From NCBI GenBank assembly GCA_903900235.1, contig CAIUMH010000025.1, positions 1-40,885 of the forward strand: a stretch of DNA of 40,885 bases, in the 5' to 3' direction. Numbering within the stretch: the stretch's first letter is position 1; every line of letters begins with the position of its first letter. Positions 26,654 to 35,900 of the stretch are shown here, piece by piece. The translations under genes and the position numbers were made by a program. This DNA is from an uncultured Actinomycetes bacterium (GTDB lineage Bacteria > Actinomycetota > Acidimicrobiia > Acidimicrobiales > RAAP-2). Below the pieces are notes generated by a model. It searched no databases, was not told the origin of the DNA, and worked only from the letters and a program-made list of their open reading frames with translations.

Positions 26654-27205
26654 TCAACCTGCCTCGTTGTAAAGATCGGTAGCCCGCTTGCGCTCACGGT
26701 AGGCACGCAGGACGCCGGCGGGGGTGACCTCTTCAGGGGTCTTGCCCCGGAGGCGAGCGATATCCTCTGGCCGCTTAAGGCCCTTCAGACCAGCGATCGT
26801 GGCATGGGCCACGTTGATGCCATTGGTCGATCCGAGCGACTTCGCCAGGATGTCGCGCACACCGGCCATCTCGAGGATGGCTCGAGCTGCGCCTCCGGCG
26901 ATGACCCCCGTACCGGGTGCTGCGGGCTTGAGCAGCACCTTTCCAGCTCCGGCCTGACCGAGGATCTCGTGGGTGATGGTGGAGCCGGCGAGGGGAACCT
27001 CGAACAGATTCTTGCGGGCCTCTTCAATCCCCTTCTGCACGGCCAACCCGGCCTCCTTGGCCTTGCCGTAGCCCAGACCCACCTGACCGTTACCGTCGCC
27101 GATGACCATCAGGGCGGCGAAGGAGAATCGACGTCCACCCTTGACCACCTTGGCCACACGGTTGACGTTGATCGTCCGCTCCTCAAACTGCTCGAAGTCA
27201 ACCAT
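26654..27205 (-). CDS. rpsE: 30S ribosomal protein S5 (uS5)
   Basis: A 183-residue protein. [42 protein letters not shown] is the conserved N-terminal double-stranded RNA-binding region, and [22 protein letters not shown] belongs to the C-terminal domain. Its ATG shares one base with the rplR stop (TGATG). Length is normal for actinobacteria. Confidence 0.98.
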   Translation of the reverse strand: MVDFEQFEERTINVNRVAKVVKGGRRFSFAALMVIGDGNGQVGLGYGKAKEAGLAVQKGIEEARKNLFEVPLAGSTITHEILGQAGAGKVLLKPAAPGTGVIAGGAARAILEMAGVRDILAKSLGSTNGINVAHATIAGLKGLKRPEDIARLRGKTPEEVTPAGVLRAYRERKRATDLYNEAG

Positions 27206-27561
27206 CAGAACACCATTCCTTCTGCACGCATGGCGTCAGCCAGCGCTGCAACTCGACCGTGGTAGGCGAAGCCGCCTCGGTCGAACACGACCGAGGAGAT
27301 CCCGGCCTCCTTCATTCGGCCAGCGACTTCCTTGCCGACGGCCTTGGCGCCGTCGATGTTGCCACCGTCGGTCTTGATACCCTTCTCGACCGAGCTGGCC
27401 GAGACCAATGTACGGCCGGCCTCGTCGTCGATGATCTGGACGCTGATGTGCTTGTTGGAGCGGAAGACGGCGACGCGAGGCCGCTCTGCCGTCCCGGACA
27501 CCGAGAAGCGGACACGATTGTGCCGACGGATCCGGAGTTCACGTGTGGTTCGCTTGGCCAT
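27205..27561 (-). CDS. rplR: 50S ribosomal protein L18 (uL18)
   Basis: A 118-residue 5S rRNA-binding protein. [30 protein letters not shown] and [28 protein letters not shown] are diagnostic. It is 2 nt after rplF and overlaps rpsE by one base. Confidence 0.98.
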   Translation of the reverse strand: MAKRTTRELRIRRHNRVRFSVSGTAERPRVAVFRSNKHISVQIIDDEAGRTLVSASSVEKGIKTDGGNIDGAKAVGKEVAGRMKEAGISSVVFDRGGFAYHGRVAALADAMRAEGMVF

Positions 27562-27563
27562 GA

Positions 27564-28103
27564 CTACTTCGCTGCCTTTCCGGCCTTGCGGAGGACCCGC
27601 TCGCCGGCGTAGCGCACGCCCTTGCCCTTGTAGGGCTCGGGCTTGCGGATCTTACGGATGTTGGCGGCCACCTGGCCGACGATCTCCTTGTCGTTGCCCT
27701 TGACCACGATCTTGGTCGGGCTCGGCACATCGAATGTCACGCCCTCCGGGGCGTCAAAGAAGACCGGGTGGCTGAAGCCGAGTGCAAGCTCAAGGGATCC
27801 AGGACCCTTCGCCTGGGCCCGGTAACCGACGCCCACGATCTCGAGTTCCTTGACGAAACCATCGGTGACGCCAATCACCATGTTGGCGATCAGCGTGCGG
27901 GTCAGGCCGTGAAGTGCACGACTCTCACGCTCGTCATTGGGACGCTCAACCGTCAGGGTCTCACCCTCCTGGTTGATCGTCAGCATCGGGGCGATGGTCC
28001 GCTCAAGGGTCCCTTGAGGACCCTTGACCGTGACATGATCACCGTCAACATTCACCGTCACCGAGGACGGCAGCGTGATGGGGTTCTTTCCGATACGGGA
28101 CAT
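27564..28103 (-). CDS. rplF: 50S ribosomal protein L6 (uL6)
   Basis: A 179-residue protein beginning [44 protein letters not shown] and the C-terminal [17 protein letters not shown] (rRNA contact) are typical. It follows rpsH by 31 nt, one of the larger gaps in the spc block. Confidence 0.98.
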   Translation of the reverse strand: MSRIGKNPITLPSSVTVNVDGDHVTVKGPQGTLERTIAPMLTINQEGETLTVERPNDERESRALHGLTRTLIANMVIGVTDGFVKELEIVGVGYRAQAKGPGSLELALGFSHPVFFDAPEGVTFDVPSPTKIVVKGNDKEIVGQVAANIRKIRKPEPYKGKGVRYAGERVLRKAGKAAK

Positions 28104-28134
28104 CTACGCTCCTCTCCTCTCCGAGGTGGTGGAC

Positions 28135-28539
28135 TTACCAAACATGGCAGAGCACCTCCCCGCCGAGGTGGCGCTTCCGGGCTTCACGGTCGGTCATCAG
28201 CCCGGCCGAAGTGGACAGGACAGCGACACCGAAGCCTCCGAGAACGCGCGGGATGGCGTCGGCGGGGGCATAGATCCGCAACCCTGGCTTTGACACGCGC
28301 TTGAGGCCAGAGATGGTGCGCTGGCGCTCGGCGTCGTACTTGAGCCGGATCGTAAGGGCTTCGCCAGGCTTGCCCTCGTTGATGTTGGTGTCGAACCCTG
28401 CGATGTAGCCCTCGCGTTCGAGGATCTTCGCCAGGTTCGTCTTGAGCTTGGAGCTCGGCATGGACACCGTGTCGTGCTGCGCCTTGTTGGCGTTGCGGAT
28501 ACGGGTCAGCATGTCGGCGATCGGGTCGGTCATTGTCAT
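28135..28539 (-). CDS. rpsH: 30S ribosomal protein S8 (uS8)
   Basis: A 134-residue protein with [15 protein letters not shown] and the C-terminal [26 protein letters not shown]. Two in-frame ATG codons lie 6 nt apart; GAGGAGG is 7 nt before the first (28539), which decides the start. In E. coli S8 represses the spc operon by binding mRNA near rplE; I did not test for such a site here. Confidence 0.97.
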   Translation of the reverse strand: MTMTDPIADMLTRIRNANKAQHDTVSMPSSKLKTNLAKILEREGYIAGFDTNINEGKPGEALTIRLKYDAERQRTISGLKRVSKPGLRIYAPADAIPRVLGGFGVAVLSTSAGLMTDREARKRHLGGEVLCHVW

Positions 28540-28551
28540 GTCAGAACCTCC

Positions 28552-28737
28552 TCACCAGCTCGCCTTCGTCACGCCGGGAATCTCCCCTGCGTGCACCATC
28601 TGCCGCAAGCAGATACGGCACAGGCCGAACTTGCGGTAGACGGCCTTCGGACGCCCGCAGCGCTGGCAGCGGGTGTAGCCGCGCACCTTGAACTTCGGGG
28701 TCTTCTGTTGCTTGATAATCAAAGCCTTCTTCGCCAT
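28552..28737 (-). CDS. rpsN: 30S ribosomal protein S14 type Z (uS14)
   Basis: A 61-residue zinc-binding S14. C24, C27, C40 and C43 form the zinc site in [22 protein letters not shown]. The start [11 protein letters not shown] is used; a longer frame would run into rplE. This short zinc form is the one in the spc operon of actinobacteria and firmicutes. Confidence 0.98.
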   Translation of the reverse strand: MAKKALIIKQQKTPKFKVRGYTRCQRCGRPKAVYRKFGLCRICLRQMVHAGEIPGVTKASW

Positions 28738-28738
28738 G

Positions 28739-29302
28739 TCAGCGGTTCTCCTGTCGGAACGGGAAGCCGAACGCAGTAAGGAACGCCCGTCCCTCATCGT
28801 CGTTGCGGGCGGTGGTCACGATGGTGATGTCCATCCCTCGCGGGGTGTCGATCTCGTCGTACTCGATCTCCGGGAAGATCAGTTGCTCAGTCACGCCAAA
28901 CGTGTAGTTGCCGTTCCCGTCGAAGGACTTCGGGGACAATCCCCGGAAGTCACGGATACGGGGGATGGCCAGCGAGATCACTCGGTCCATGAACTCCCAC
29001 GCACGATCGCCGCGTAGCGTCACCTTCACACCAATCGGCTGTCCTTCACGGAGCTTGAAGCCGGCAATCGACTTCTTGGCCCTCGTGATGGCCGGCTTCT
29101 GGCCGGTGATGCGCTCGAGGTCCCTTGTGGCGCCTTCAAGCAATGACTGCTGCTGCGTGGCCTTGCCAACGCCGGAGTTCACAACGATCTTGACGAGCCG
29201 AGGGGTCTCCATGATGTTGCCCAGCTCAAGGGTCTCCTTGATCTCAGCGCGCAACGTAGAGTCGTAGCGCTCCTTGAGGCGGGGTCGGGTTGTCGTACTC
29301 AC
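28739..29302 (-). CDS. rplE: 50S ribosomal protein L5 (uL5)
   Basis: A 187-residue 5S rRNA-binding protein. [53 protein letters not shown] and [17 protein letters not shown] are diagnostic. The GTG start overlaps the rplX stop as GTGA (4 nt), and one base separates it from rpsN. Confidence 0.98.
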   Translation of the reverse strand: MSTTTRPRLKERYDSTLRAEIKETLELGNIMETPRLVKIVVNSGVGKATQQQSLLEGATRDLERITGQKPAITRAKKSIAGFKLREGQPIGVKVTLRGDRAWEFMDRVISLAIPRIRDFRGLSPKSFDGNGNYTFGVTEQLIFPEIEYDEIDTPRGMDITIVTTARNDDEGRAFLTAFGFPFRQENR

Positions 29303-29604
29303 AGGTCAGCTCCACACTTGCGGCAGATACGGGTCTTCTTCGCACCGTCGATCTTCATGCCCGCCCTGGTCGGGCCGTCACAGGCCTTGCACCAGAGGGA
29401 CACCGACGCCACCGGCATCGGCAGGTACTTGTCAATGATGCCGGCCTGCATGGTCTGCCCCTGTTGCTTGAGGTGGCGCTTGGCAACGTTGGCACCGGAC
29501 ACCTCAACCTTGCCTTCTGCAGGCAGGGCCCGGATCACCTCACCGCGGTGGCCGGCGTACTTGCCGACGCGAACCACGACGTCATCACCCTTCTTGATAC
29601 GCAT
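29299..29604 (-). CDS. rplX: 50S ribosomal protein L24 (uL24)
   Basis: A 101-residue KOW-domain protein ([23 protein letters not shown]). WCKAC and CRKCG near the C-terminus give four cysteines that could hold zinc. Its ATG shares one base with the rplN stop. Confidence 0.97.
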   Translation of the reverse strand: MRIKKGDDVVVRVGKYAGHRGEVIRALPAEGKVEVSGANVAKRHLKQQGQTMQAGIIDKYLPMPVASVSLWCKACDGPTRAGMKIDGAKKTRICRKCGADL

Positions 29605-29972
29605 CAGAGCACCTCCGGTGCGAGCGAGACGATTCGCATGAACTTCTTGTCGCGCAGTTCACGGCCGACCGGGCCGAAGATGCGCGTCCCACGCGGCTGG
29701 AGCTGGTCGTTGATCAGCACGGCGGCATTCTCGTCGAAGCGGATGTAGCTACCGTCTGGACGGCGCTTCTCCTTCTTCACTCGAACGACGACGCACCGGA
29801 CGACGTCGCCGCGCTTCACGGCGGCACCGGGGATGGCGTCTTTCACCGTGGCGATGAAGACGTCACCAATCGAGGCGTAGCGACGGCGAGAACCACCGAG
29901 CACTCGAATACAGAGCACTTCCTTGGCGCCGCTGTTGTCAGCGACGCGGAGACGTGATTCCTGCTGAATCAT
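29604..29972 (-). CDS. rplN: 50S ribosomal protein L14 (uL14)
   Basis: A 122-residue protein, the invariant size, starting [58 protein letters not shown] and [28 protein letters not shown] confirm it. A longer upstream frame is rejected because it overlaps rpsQ. It overlaps rpsQ by 4 nt. Confidence 0.98.
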   Translation of the reverse strand: MIQQESRLRVADNSGAKEVLCIRVLGGSRRRYASIGDVFIATVKDAIPGAAVKRGDVVRCVVVRVKKEKRRPDGSYIRFDENAAVLINDQLQPRGTRIFGPVGRELRDKKFMRIVSLAPEVL

Positions 29973-30241
29973 CGGGCACGCTCCAAGATCTCCACCAGGC
30001 GCCACCGCTTGGTCTTGCTCAGGGGTCGAGTCTCGACGACACGGACCCGGTCGCCGAGCTTGGCCTCGTTCTTCTCGTCGTGGACGTAGAGCTTCTTCGT
30101 CCGCTGCACGGTCTTGCCATACTTGGGGTGACGAACGCGGTCGTGCACCGATACGACGAGGGTGCAGTCCATCTTGTCGGACGACACAATGCCCTCGCGC
30201 ACCTTGCGCTGGCTACGCTCGTTGGTGGTCTCTGCGGTCAT
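29969..30241 (-). CDS. rpsQ: 30S ribosomal protein S17 (uS17)
   Basis: A 90-residue OB-fold protein. [47 protein letters not shown] and [16 protein letters not shown] are diagnostic. Coupled to rpmC (TGATG) and rplN (ATGA). Confidence 0.98.
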   Translation of the reverse strand: MTAETTNERSQRKVREGIVSSDKMDCTLVVSVHDRVRHPKYGKTVQRTKKLYVHDEKNEAKLGDRVRVVETRPLSKTKRWRLVEILERAR

Positions 30242-30474
30242 CAGGCCGCACCTCCCTGGGTCTCGAGAGCCTCAGCCTCGGTGATCTCGCGGTCTCTCAG
30301 CACGGTCAGCATGCGGGCGATGTTCTTGCGAACTACCCCCATGCGAGCCGTGTTGTCCAACTGGCCGGTGGCCAATTGGAACCGCAGGTTGAACAACTCG
30401 CGACGCGCCTCTGCGAGGCGGTCGACGATCTCGTCATCGCTCATGGCGAGGACGTCAGCGATCTTGGAACTCAT
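30241..30474 (-). CDS. rpmC: 50S ribosomal protein L29 (uL29)
   Basis: A 77-residue helical protein at the exit tunnel, near the trigger-factor and SRP docking site. [49 protein letters not shown] is the conserved helical hairpin; about 10 extra residues ([12 protein letters not shown]) follow. It overlaps rplP by 4 nt. Confidence 0.97.
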   Translation of the reverse strand: MSSKIADVLAMSDDEIVDRLAEARRELFNLRFQLATGQLDNTARMGVVRKNIARMLTVLRDREITEAEALETQGGAA

Positions 30475-30908
30475 ACCTGCACCTCCGGTGTTCCGTGCGT
30501 GCCAGGACGGATGACGAAGCGAGCCTCGATCGGCAGCTTCTGGATGGCTCGCTCCATGGCGGCACGAGCCAGCGTCGGATCAACGCCAGCAAGCTCAAAC
30601 ATGATGCGTCCGGGCTTCACGACGGCGACCCAGTGCTCCGGGTTGCCTTTGCCCGATCCCATGCGTGTCTCGGCGGGCTTCTGCGTGACCGGCTTGTCCG
30701 GGAAGACCCGGATCCAAACCTTGCCGCCACGCTTGACGTGACGGGTCATGGCAATACGAGCAGCTTCGATCTGGCGAGCAGTGATCCAACCGGGCTCAAG
30801 GGCCTGGATACCGAAGTCACCGAACGTGACCTCGGTGCCTCCCTTGGCGTTGCCAGACATACGACCACGGTTCTGCTTCCGGTGGCGGACCCTACGGGGC
30901 ATCAGCAT
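30471..30908 (-). CDS. rplP: 50S ribosomal protein L16 (uL16)
   Basis: A 145-residue protein starting [27 protein letters not shown] is 8-9 nt before the first ATG, favouring it over the third codon. [26 protein letters not shown] is the tRNA-facing loop region. It begins 2 nt after the rpsC stop. Confidence 0.98.
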   Translation of the reverse strand: MLMPRRVRHRKQNRGRMSGNAKGGTEVTFGDFGIQALEPGWITARQIEAARIAMTRHVKRGGKVWIRVFPDKPVTQKPAETRMGSGKGNPEHWVAVVKPGRIMFELAGVDPTLARAAMERAIQKLPIEARFVIRPGTHGTPEVQV

Positions 30909-30910
30909 GT

Positions 30911-31855
30911 TCAGTCCACCTCCTTCTTGAAGTGCGGAGCCTCATGGTGCTCACTGGTGGTGCGACGCTCAATGTCCTCTTCGGCGTTGAACTGCTCGTC
31001 AAGCGAGTCACCTGTCGCTGCCGGAACGACGACCTCGGCCTCAACCTCGCTGGCGATGTCGGGCTTCCCGGGTTCCGGCATGTCGTCCTTGCGACGCCCA
31101 CCACCGGCGGTCACCAGGCGCTTCGGTCCAGCCGGAGCCTCTGCGGGGGCCGTGGTGGCCCCTGTCGCCTCGCCGACGGCCATCGCCGCCTCACGGGTGA
31201 TCTTCTCCTCGACCGAGACCTTGTAGGGGAGGATGTCACCCTTGTAGATCCACACCTTGACGCCGACGCGTCCCGTTGCCGTCTTGGCCTCACGGAACCC
31301 GTAGTCGATATCAGCCCGCAACGTGTGCAACGGGACGCGACCCTCTCGGTACTGCTCCTTGCGGCTCATCTCGGCGCCGCCAAGACGGCCCGAACACTGG
31401 ACCTTGATGCCAAGGGCTCCAGCCTTTTGAACATTCTGGATGGCCCGCTTCATTGCACGACGGAAGGCAATCCGACGGACCAGCTGGTCACAGATGCCCT
31501 GGGCGACGAGCGCCGCATCGAGCTCAGGCTGCTTGATCTCTTGGATGTTCAACTGGATGCGGTTGGGCAGTCCGGTGATCTCCTCGAGCTTCTTCTTGAG
31601 GCGATCGGCCTCAGCACCACGACGGCCGATGACGATACCGGGCCGAGCCGTGTGGATGTCCACACGGACCCGGTCACGGGTGCGCTCTACCTCGATACGA
31701 CTCACGGCGGCGGTCTCGAGCTCTCGGGTCAGGTAGTCCCGGATCTTCCAGTCCTCGATCACCAACTCCTTGTAGTTCCGGTCTGCGAACCAACGGGACT
31801 TCCAATCCGTGGTGATTCCGAGTCGGAAGCCGTAGGGGTTTACCTTCTGGCCCAT
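30911..31855 (-). CDS. rpsC: 30S ribosomal protein S3 (uS3) with long charged C-terminal extension
   Basis: A 314-residue protein. Residues 1-218 are normal S3: [14 protein letters not shown], a KH domain with GIVIGRRG (73-80) and the C-terminal domain with [33 protein letters not shown] (154-186). About 95 further residues are rich in Ala, Glu, Asp and Pro ([28 protein letters not shown]), beyond the usual 210-240 total. S3 lies at the mRNA entry tunnel, where it helps unwind mRNA. The ATG shares a base with the rplV stop (TAATG). The tail is predicted to be disordered. Confidence 0.97.
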   Translation of the reverse strand: MGQKVNPYGFRLGITTDWKSRWFADRNYKELVIEDWKIRDYLTRELETAAVSRIEVERTRDRVRVDIHTARPGIVIGRRGAEADRLKKKLEEITGLPNRIQLNIQEIKQPELDAALVAQGICDQLVRRIAFRRAMKRAIQNVQKAGALGIKVQCSGRLGGAEMSRKEQYREGRVPLHTLRADIDYGFREAKTATGRVGVKVWIYKGDILPYKVSVEEKITREAAMAVGEATGATTAPAEAPAGPKRLVTAGGGRRKDDMPEPGKPDIASEVEAEVVVPAATGDSLDEQFNAEEDIERRTTSEHHEAPHFKKEVD

Positions 31856-32529
31856 TAGTTCTTCTCCTCGTCCGACGACTCCGTGTCGGCGTCGTCAGCG
31901 GTCGTCTCCTCTGCGGTGGCCTCGACGGCCTCCTCGGTGACGGCCTCGGTGGCCGGGGCCTCCGTGGTCGTCTCCTCGATCACTTCATCGGTGACGGTCT
32001 CGTCCTCGTCGACCGCCTCGGCGGCCTCTACGGCAGCTGCCTCACGAGCTGCGTCACGGCGACGGCCTCGACCCTGCTGGTCAGCCCGACGCTGGGACTC
32101 GGCAACCCGACGCGAGCGCTGGGCACCGGCGGCACGCTGTGCCTCAGCCCTGCGCTCGAGCAGGTCATCGTCCATCCGGGCAACGATGACCGTGATGTGG
32201 CAGGTCCGCTTGCGGATCTTGGTGGCCCGCCCTCGGGCACGGGGACGCCAGCGGCCCATCGTCGCACCTTCGTCAGCGAACGCCGTGGCGACAAACAGGT
32301 CGTCGGCGATCTGCCCATCGTTGTGCACGGCGTTGGCCACTGCCGATGCGAGCACCTTGGCGATAACCCGTGCGGCTTCCCGCTCGGTCCCGTTCAGGAT
32401 CTCGGCCGCCGTCTGGACGTCCTTGCCTCGGATGAGGTCGAGGACCTGTCGGGCCTTCGATGCCGACATGTGGAAGTGGCGCAGGACCGCCTTGGTCCCT
32501 GGGCGCTCGTTGGTCTTGGAAGCAGTCAT
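31855..32529 (-). CDS. rplV: 50S ribosomal protein L22 (uL22) with basic linker and acidic tail
   Basis: A 224-residue protein, about twice the usual 110-115. Residues 1-120 are L22: [30 protein letters not shown] and the tunnel-lining loop [26 protein letters not shown]. Residues 124-163 are a basic, arginine-rich helix-like linker, and 168-222 are a Glu/Asp/Thr/Ala tail (for example [19 protein letters not shown]). The ATG is 1 nt after the rpsS stop; a much longer upstream frame is spurious. Some actinobacterial L22 proteins also carry tails, but this one is long. Confidence 0.96.
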   Translation of the reverse strand: MTASKTNERPGTKAVLRHFHMSASKARQVLDLIRGKDVQTAAEILNGTEREAARVIAKVLASAVANAVHNDGQIADDLFVATAFADEGATMGRWRPRARGRATKIRKRTCHITVIVARMDDDLLERRAEAQRAAGAQRSRRVAESQRRADQQGRGRRRDAAREAAAVEAAEAVDEDETVTDEVIEETTTEAPATEAVTEEAVEATAEETTADDADTESSDEEKN

Positions 32530-32530
32530 C

Positions 32531-32809
32531 TCAGCGACGCCCCACCTTCTCCTGTCCGGCGTGGAACCGGAACGTACGGGTTGGGGCGAACTCGCCCAAC
32601 TTGTGTCCCACCATCGACTCGGTGATGAAGACGGGCACGTGCTTGCGACCATCGTGCACACCCAGGGTGTGTCCCACCATGTCCGGAATGATCGTGCTCC
32701 GACGTGACCAGGTCTTGATGACCTTCTTCTCGCCGGCCTCGTTCGCCGCATCGATCTTCCTGAGCAGGTGATCGTCGACGAACGCGCCCTTCTTGAGGCT
32801 CCTCGGCAT
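32531..32809 (-). CDS. rpsS: 30S ribosomal protein S19 (uS19)
   Basis: A 92-residue protein beginning [69 protein letters not shown] is diagnostic. It follows rplB by 12 nt. Confidence 0.98.
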   Translation of the reverse strand: MPRSLKKGAFVDDHLLRKIDAANEAGEKKVIKTWSRRSTIIPDMVGHTLGVHDGRKHVPVFITESMVGHKLGEFAPTRTFRFHAGQEKVGRR

Positions 32810-32821
32810 GTTCTATATCTC

Positions 32822-33658
32822 CTAGCGCCGGGACCCGCGGGTGCGGCGTCGGCGGACGATGAGCTTGTCGGACGGCTTGTTCCCTGCACGGGTCCGCCCC
32901 TCTGGCTTTCCCCAAGGCGAGACCGGGTGGCGACCACCGGAGGTCTTGCCCTCTCCACCACCAAGGGGGTGGTCGACAGGGTTCATGGCAACACCACGAG
33001 TCTGCGGACGCTTGCCCTTCCAACGGGCACGTCCAGCCTTTCCGATCTTGATGAGCTCGAACTCCGAGTTGCCGACCGTGCCAAGTGTGGCTCGGCAGTC
33101 AATCGGGACGCGCCGCATTTCCGTGGAGGGAAGACGCAGCGTGGCGAAGCCGCCATCCTTGGCCACGAGCTGCACGCTCATGCCTGCGGAACGGGCAATC
33201 TTGCCGCCGCCCCCAGGACGCAGCTCGACGTTGTGCACGACCGAACCAGTCGGGATGTACCGCATCGGAAGCGCGTTGCCGGTCCGGATGTCGGCACCTT
33301 GGCCGTTTTGGACCTTGTCGCCGACATTGAGACCCGCCGGGGCAAGGATGTAGCGCTTCTCACCGTCGTGGTAGTTCAGCAGGGCGATGCGGCAGTTGCG
33401 GTTCGGGTCGTACTCGATCGACGCAACAGTGGCGGGAATCCCGTCCTTGGCGCGCTTGAAGTCGATGATCCGGTACTGCTGCTTGTGACCACCACCGCGG
33501 TGACGGGACGTCTTGCGTCCGTAGTTGTTGCGGCCACCGCTCTTGGGCTTGGGCGCCAAGAGCGACTTCTCTGGAGTGGTCTTGGTGATCTCGGAGAAGT
33601 CCGAGACCGTCTGGAACCGACGGCCGGGGCTCGTCGGCTTACGTGAACGAAGTGCCAT
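32822..33658 (-). CDS. rplB: 50S ribosomal protein L2 (uL2)
   Basis: A 278-residue core protein needed for subunit joining and the peptidyl-transferase centre. [24 protein letters not shown], the central SH3-like domain and the C-terminal [17 protein letters not shown] (with the conserved histidine) are all present. It ends with a basic tail ([14 protein letters not shown]). Confidence 0.98.
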   Translation of the reverse strand: MALRSRKPTSPGRRFQTVSDFSEITKTTPEKSLLAPKPKSGGRNNYGRKTSRHRGGGHKQQYRIIDFKRAKDGIPATVASIEYDPNRNCRIALLNYHDGEKRYILAPAGLNVGDKVQNGQGADIRTGNALPMRYIPTGSVVHNVELRPGGGGKIARSAGMSVQLVAKDGGFATLRLPSTEMRRVPIDCRATLGTVGNSEFELIKIGKAGRARWKGKRPQTRGVAMNPVDHPLGGGEGKTSGGRHPVSPWGKPEGRTRAGNKPSDKLIVRRRRTRGSRR

Positions 33659-33668
33659 GGTGGTCTCT

Positions 33669-33959
33669 CTAGCTCTCGAACAGGTCGATCGAGTCGCCCG
33701 GCTGCAGCGTCACGAAGGCACGCTTGGTGTCGGGTCGTGATCCAGCCGTGTTCGTACGACGGTTACGGGTGGCCTTCCCCTTGCGGTTCAGGGTGTTGAC
33801 GTTCTTGACCTTGACGCCGAACGCCTGCTCGACGGCGTGGCGCACGTCGATCTTGGTGGCGGACTTGTCGACGATGAAGACATAGGTCCCCTCGTCCATT
33901 AGGGCGTAAGTCTTCTCCGACACCACCGGTCGGACGAGGACGGACATCGGATCGCGCAT
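33669..33959 (-). CDS. rplW: 50S ribosomal protein L23 (uL23)
   Basis: A 96-residue exit-tunnel protein that docks trigger factor and [53 protein letters not shown] is diagnostic. Its ATG shares one base with the rplD stop (TGATG). Confidence 0.98.
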   Translation of the reverse strand: MRDPMSVLVRPVVSEKTYALMDEGTYVFIVDKSATKIDVRHAVEQAFGVKVKNVNTLNRKGKATRNRRTNTAGSRPDTKRAFVTLQPGDSIDLFES

Positions 33960-34645
33960 CAGGCCGACTCCTCCGTGTTCTCAGGGGTCGTCGGGAGGGT
34001 GGCGTCGGTGAAGACGACCCACTCGGACCGGATGATGTCGTAGGGGTTCAGTTCGCCCGCAACGATCGTGTGGACGTTCTGGAGGTTGGCGAAGCTGCGA
34101 CGGGCCACCACGTCCTCACGACTCAATACCACGAGGACATGTCCATCGAGGCCGAGTGCCGCAAGGGCGGCGATGGCGTCCTTCGTCTTCGGTGACTCCC
34201 AGGTGAAGGAATCAACGAGGGCGATCCTGTTCTCGATGGCACGGTCCGAGAGGGCCGACCGCAACGCAAGGCGAATCATCTTCTTGGGAGTCTTCTGGGC
34301 GTAGCTGCGAGGCTTCGGCCCATGGGCAACCCCACCACCCACCATGTTCGGGGAGCGAGACGAACCCTGACGAGCCCGGCCGGTTCCCTTCTGGCGGAAC
34401 GGCTTGGCCCCGCCACCGCGGACCTCGGCCCGCGTCCTGGTCGACTGGGTTCCACTGCGAGCCGCAGCCAGCTGTGCGGTGATCACCTGGTGGAGTACCG
34501 GGCCGTTGGGCTCGATGCCGAACATCTCGAGGTCGAGGTCGACCGTTCCGAGGACCTTCCCGTCCTGGTCGCGACGTTCGACGGAGCGCTGCGTGGGAAC
34601 CGGACGATCCTTGACGATCGGGCGACGAAGAAGCGTATCGCTCAC
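33959..34645 (-). CDS. rplD: 50S ribosomal protein L4 (uL4)
   Basis: A 228-residue protein with an exit-tunnel loop (TRTRAEVRGGGAKPFRQKGTGRARQGSSRSPNMVGGGVAHGPKPR). In gamma-proteobacteria L4 also represses the S10 operon by binding its leader RNA, which is relevant to the structured leader just upstream of rplC here. The GTG start overlaps the rplC stop as GTGA. Confidence 0.98.
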   Translation of the reverse strand: MSDTLLRRPIVKDRPVPTQRSVERRDQDGKVLGTVDLDLEMFGIEPNGPVLHQVITAQLAAARSGTQSTRTRAEVRGGGAKPFRQKGTGRARQGSSRSPNMVGGGVAHGPKPRSYAQKTPKKMIRLALRSALSDRAIENRIALVDSFTWESPKTKDAIAALAALGLDGHVLVVLSREDVVARRSFANLQNVHTIVAGELNPYDIIRSEWVVFTDATLPTTPENTEESA

Positions 34646-35304
34646 TTGGCACCTCCACCCTTGCCCGAAGGCACCTTGACCGAATTGCGGAGCACGACGG
34701 TGCCGCCGCGAGAACCGGGGACGGCCCCCTTGACCAGCACGATGCCACGCTCGGCATCTACCCGAACGATCTGCAGGTTCGTCGTGGTGACCTGCTGGCC
34801 ACCCATGCGACCGGCCATGCGGGTTCCCTTAAAGACACGGCCTGGGGTGGCACAGCCACCGATAGACCCCGGCACGCGGTGCGCCTTGTGGTTACCGTGG
34901 CTGGCTCCCTGGCCCTTGAAGTTGTGACGCTTCATGCCACCGGCAAAGCCCTTGCCCTTGCTGACCGCAATGACGTCGATCTTCTCCCCGGCCTCGAAGA
35001 TATCCACCGAGATCTCTTGGCCGACGACGTAGTCGCCCACCGAATCAAGTCGGAGCTCCATCACCTGGGCACCAGGCTCAACGCCTGCCGCCTCAAAGTG
35101 TCCTGCCTCTGGCCGGTTGATCCGACTGGCCTTCTTCGTCCCCCAGGTGACCTGGAGTGCGGAGTAGCCATCGGTCTCAGGCGTTTTGACCTGCACGACC
35201 CTCAGGGGCGCGACCTTGACGGCCGTGACCGGGATGGCCCGGTTCTCCTCGTCCCAGATCTGGGTCATGCCGGTCTTCTCGCCGACGATCGCCTTCGTTG
35301 CCAC
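34642..35304 (-). CDS. rplC: 50S ribosomal protein L3 (uL3)
   Basis: A 220-residue protein. It starts at GTG (MATKAIVGEKTGMTQIW), with AAGGAAGG upstream. KGFAGGMKRHNFKGQGASHGNHKAHRVPGSIGGCATPGRVFKGTRMAGRMGG is the conserved loop reaching the peptidyl-transferase centre. It is separated from rpsJ by an unusually long, structured 255-nt gap. Confidence 0.98.
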   Translation of the reverse strand: MATKAIVGEKTGMTQIWDEENRAIPVTAVKVAPLRVVQVKTPETDGYSALQVTWGTKKASRINRPEAGHFEAAGVEPGAQVMELRLDSVGDYVVGQEISVDIFEAGEKIDVIAVSKGKGFAGGMKRHNFKGQGASHGNHKAHRVPGSIGGCATPGRVFKGTRMAGRMGGQQVTTTNLQIVRVDAERGIVLVKGAVPGSRGGTVVLRNSVKVPSGKGGGAK

Positions 35305-35324
35305 GATGTGACCTTCCTTGCCGG

Positions 35325-35498
35325 GTGTCGACGGTTACGCCGACACGCCAACGCTCCGCTCGGGGGGTCCCGAGCGGAGCGCTCGACTGGTGTGGCCCGG
35401 TGTCCCTCCACTTGGAGGCTGCCGGGCACATCTGCTGTTGGGCGCCTGCATCACGCAGGGGCCAGAGAGCTCACCCGCTCCGAAGAGCAGGGTCTCTC
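35325..35498 (-). ncRNA. Structured leader of rplC: five consecutive hairpins (candidate cis-regulatory RNA)
   Basis: In transcript order: (1) 35498-35465, with a GCTC/GAGC stem capped by a UUCG tetraloop, extended by ACCC/GGGT and GAGAG/CTCTC; (2) 35463-35441, CCTGC/GCAGG plus GGC/GCC; (3) 35427-35395, GCCCGG/CCGGGC outer and CCTCC/GGAGG inner stems; (4) 35381-35352, a perfect 13-bp stem with a 4-nt loop; (5) 35346-35325, GTGTCG/CGACAC. No T-run follows any stem, so these are not plain terminators. The whole lies between rpsJ and rplC. By analogy with S10-operon leaders it may mediate feedback by an encoded r-protein, but the ligand is unknown. Confidence 0.55.
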
Positions 35499-35528
35499 AC
35501 CCTAGTCGGTCCACTCCCCCTCCGCCAA
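35499..35528 (-). promoter_or_regulatory. Predicted promoter of the rplC-rplD-rplW... unit
   Basis: Minus-strand TTGGCG (35528-35523), an 18-nt spacer and TAGGGT (35504-35499). The start would be near 35492, so the transcript would begin at the UUCG hairpin and have a leader of about 190 nt. The -35 is identical to the one predicted at infA, and the spacer equals that at groES. Confidence 0.45.
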
Positions 35529-35559
35529 CCCGGCGGTGATGACAGCGGCCGGACGAGGG

Positions 35560-35868
35560 CTACTGGATCTTGATCTCGATGTCCACGCCCGCTGGGAGGT
35601 CAAGGCGCTGAAGCGAATCGACCGTCTTGGGGGTGTGCTCGATGATGTCGACAAGCCGCTTGTGCACACGCATCTCAAAGTGCTCGCGAGAGTCCTTGTA
35701 CTTGTGTGGCGAACGGATCACCGTGTAGCGGTGCTTCTCGGTCGGGAGCGGGACTGGACCTTGGACCTTCGCCTGCGTGCGGAGGACCGTCTGCACGATC
35801 TTCTCCGTCGACTGGTCGAGGATCTCGTGGTCGTAGGCCTTGAGCCGGATCCGGATCTTATTGGCCAT
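35560..35868 (-). CDS. rpsJ: 30S ribosomal protein S10 / NusE (uS10)
   Basis: A 102-residue protein with [23 protein letters not shown] and [39 protein letters not shown]. It also acts as NusE in antitermination. It is 32 nt upstream of... the tuf gene precedes it in transcription, and the structured rplC leader follows its stop. Confidence 0.98.
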   Translation of the reverse strand: MANKIRIRLKAYDHEILDQSTEKIVQTVLRTQAKVQGPVPLPTEKHRYTVIRSPHKYKDSREHFEMRVHKRLVDIIEHTPKTVDSLQRLDLPAGVDIEIKIQ

Positions 35869-35900
35869 GTTGCCTCTTCTCTCTTCCGGTTCTGCGTCTG

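Noticed and set aside
31855-32964. Longer rplV start giving a 369-residue protein
   Set aside because: The extra N-terminus overlaps rpsS in another frame; ATG at 32529 directly after the rpsS stop matches all L22 homologues.
35352-35381. 13-bp hairpin after rpsJ as an intrinsic terminator
   Set aside because: No T-run follows on the transcribed side, and it is one of several consecutive stems, so it is listed as part of a structured leader instead.
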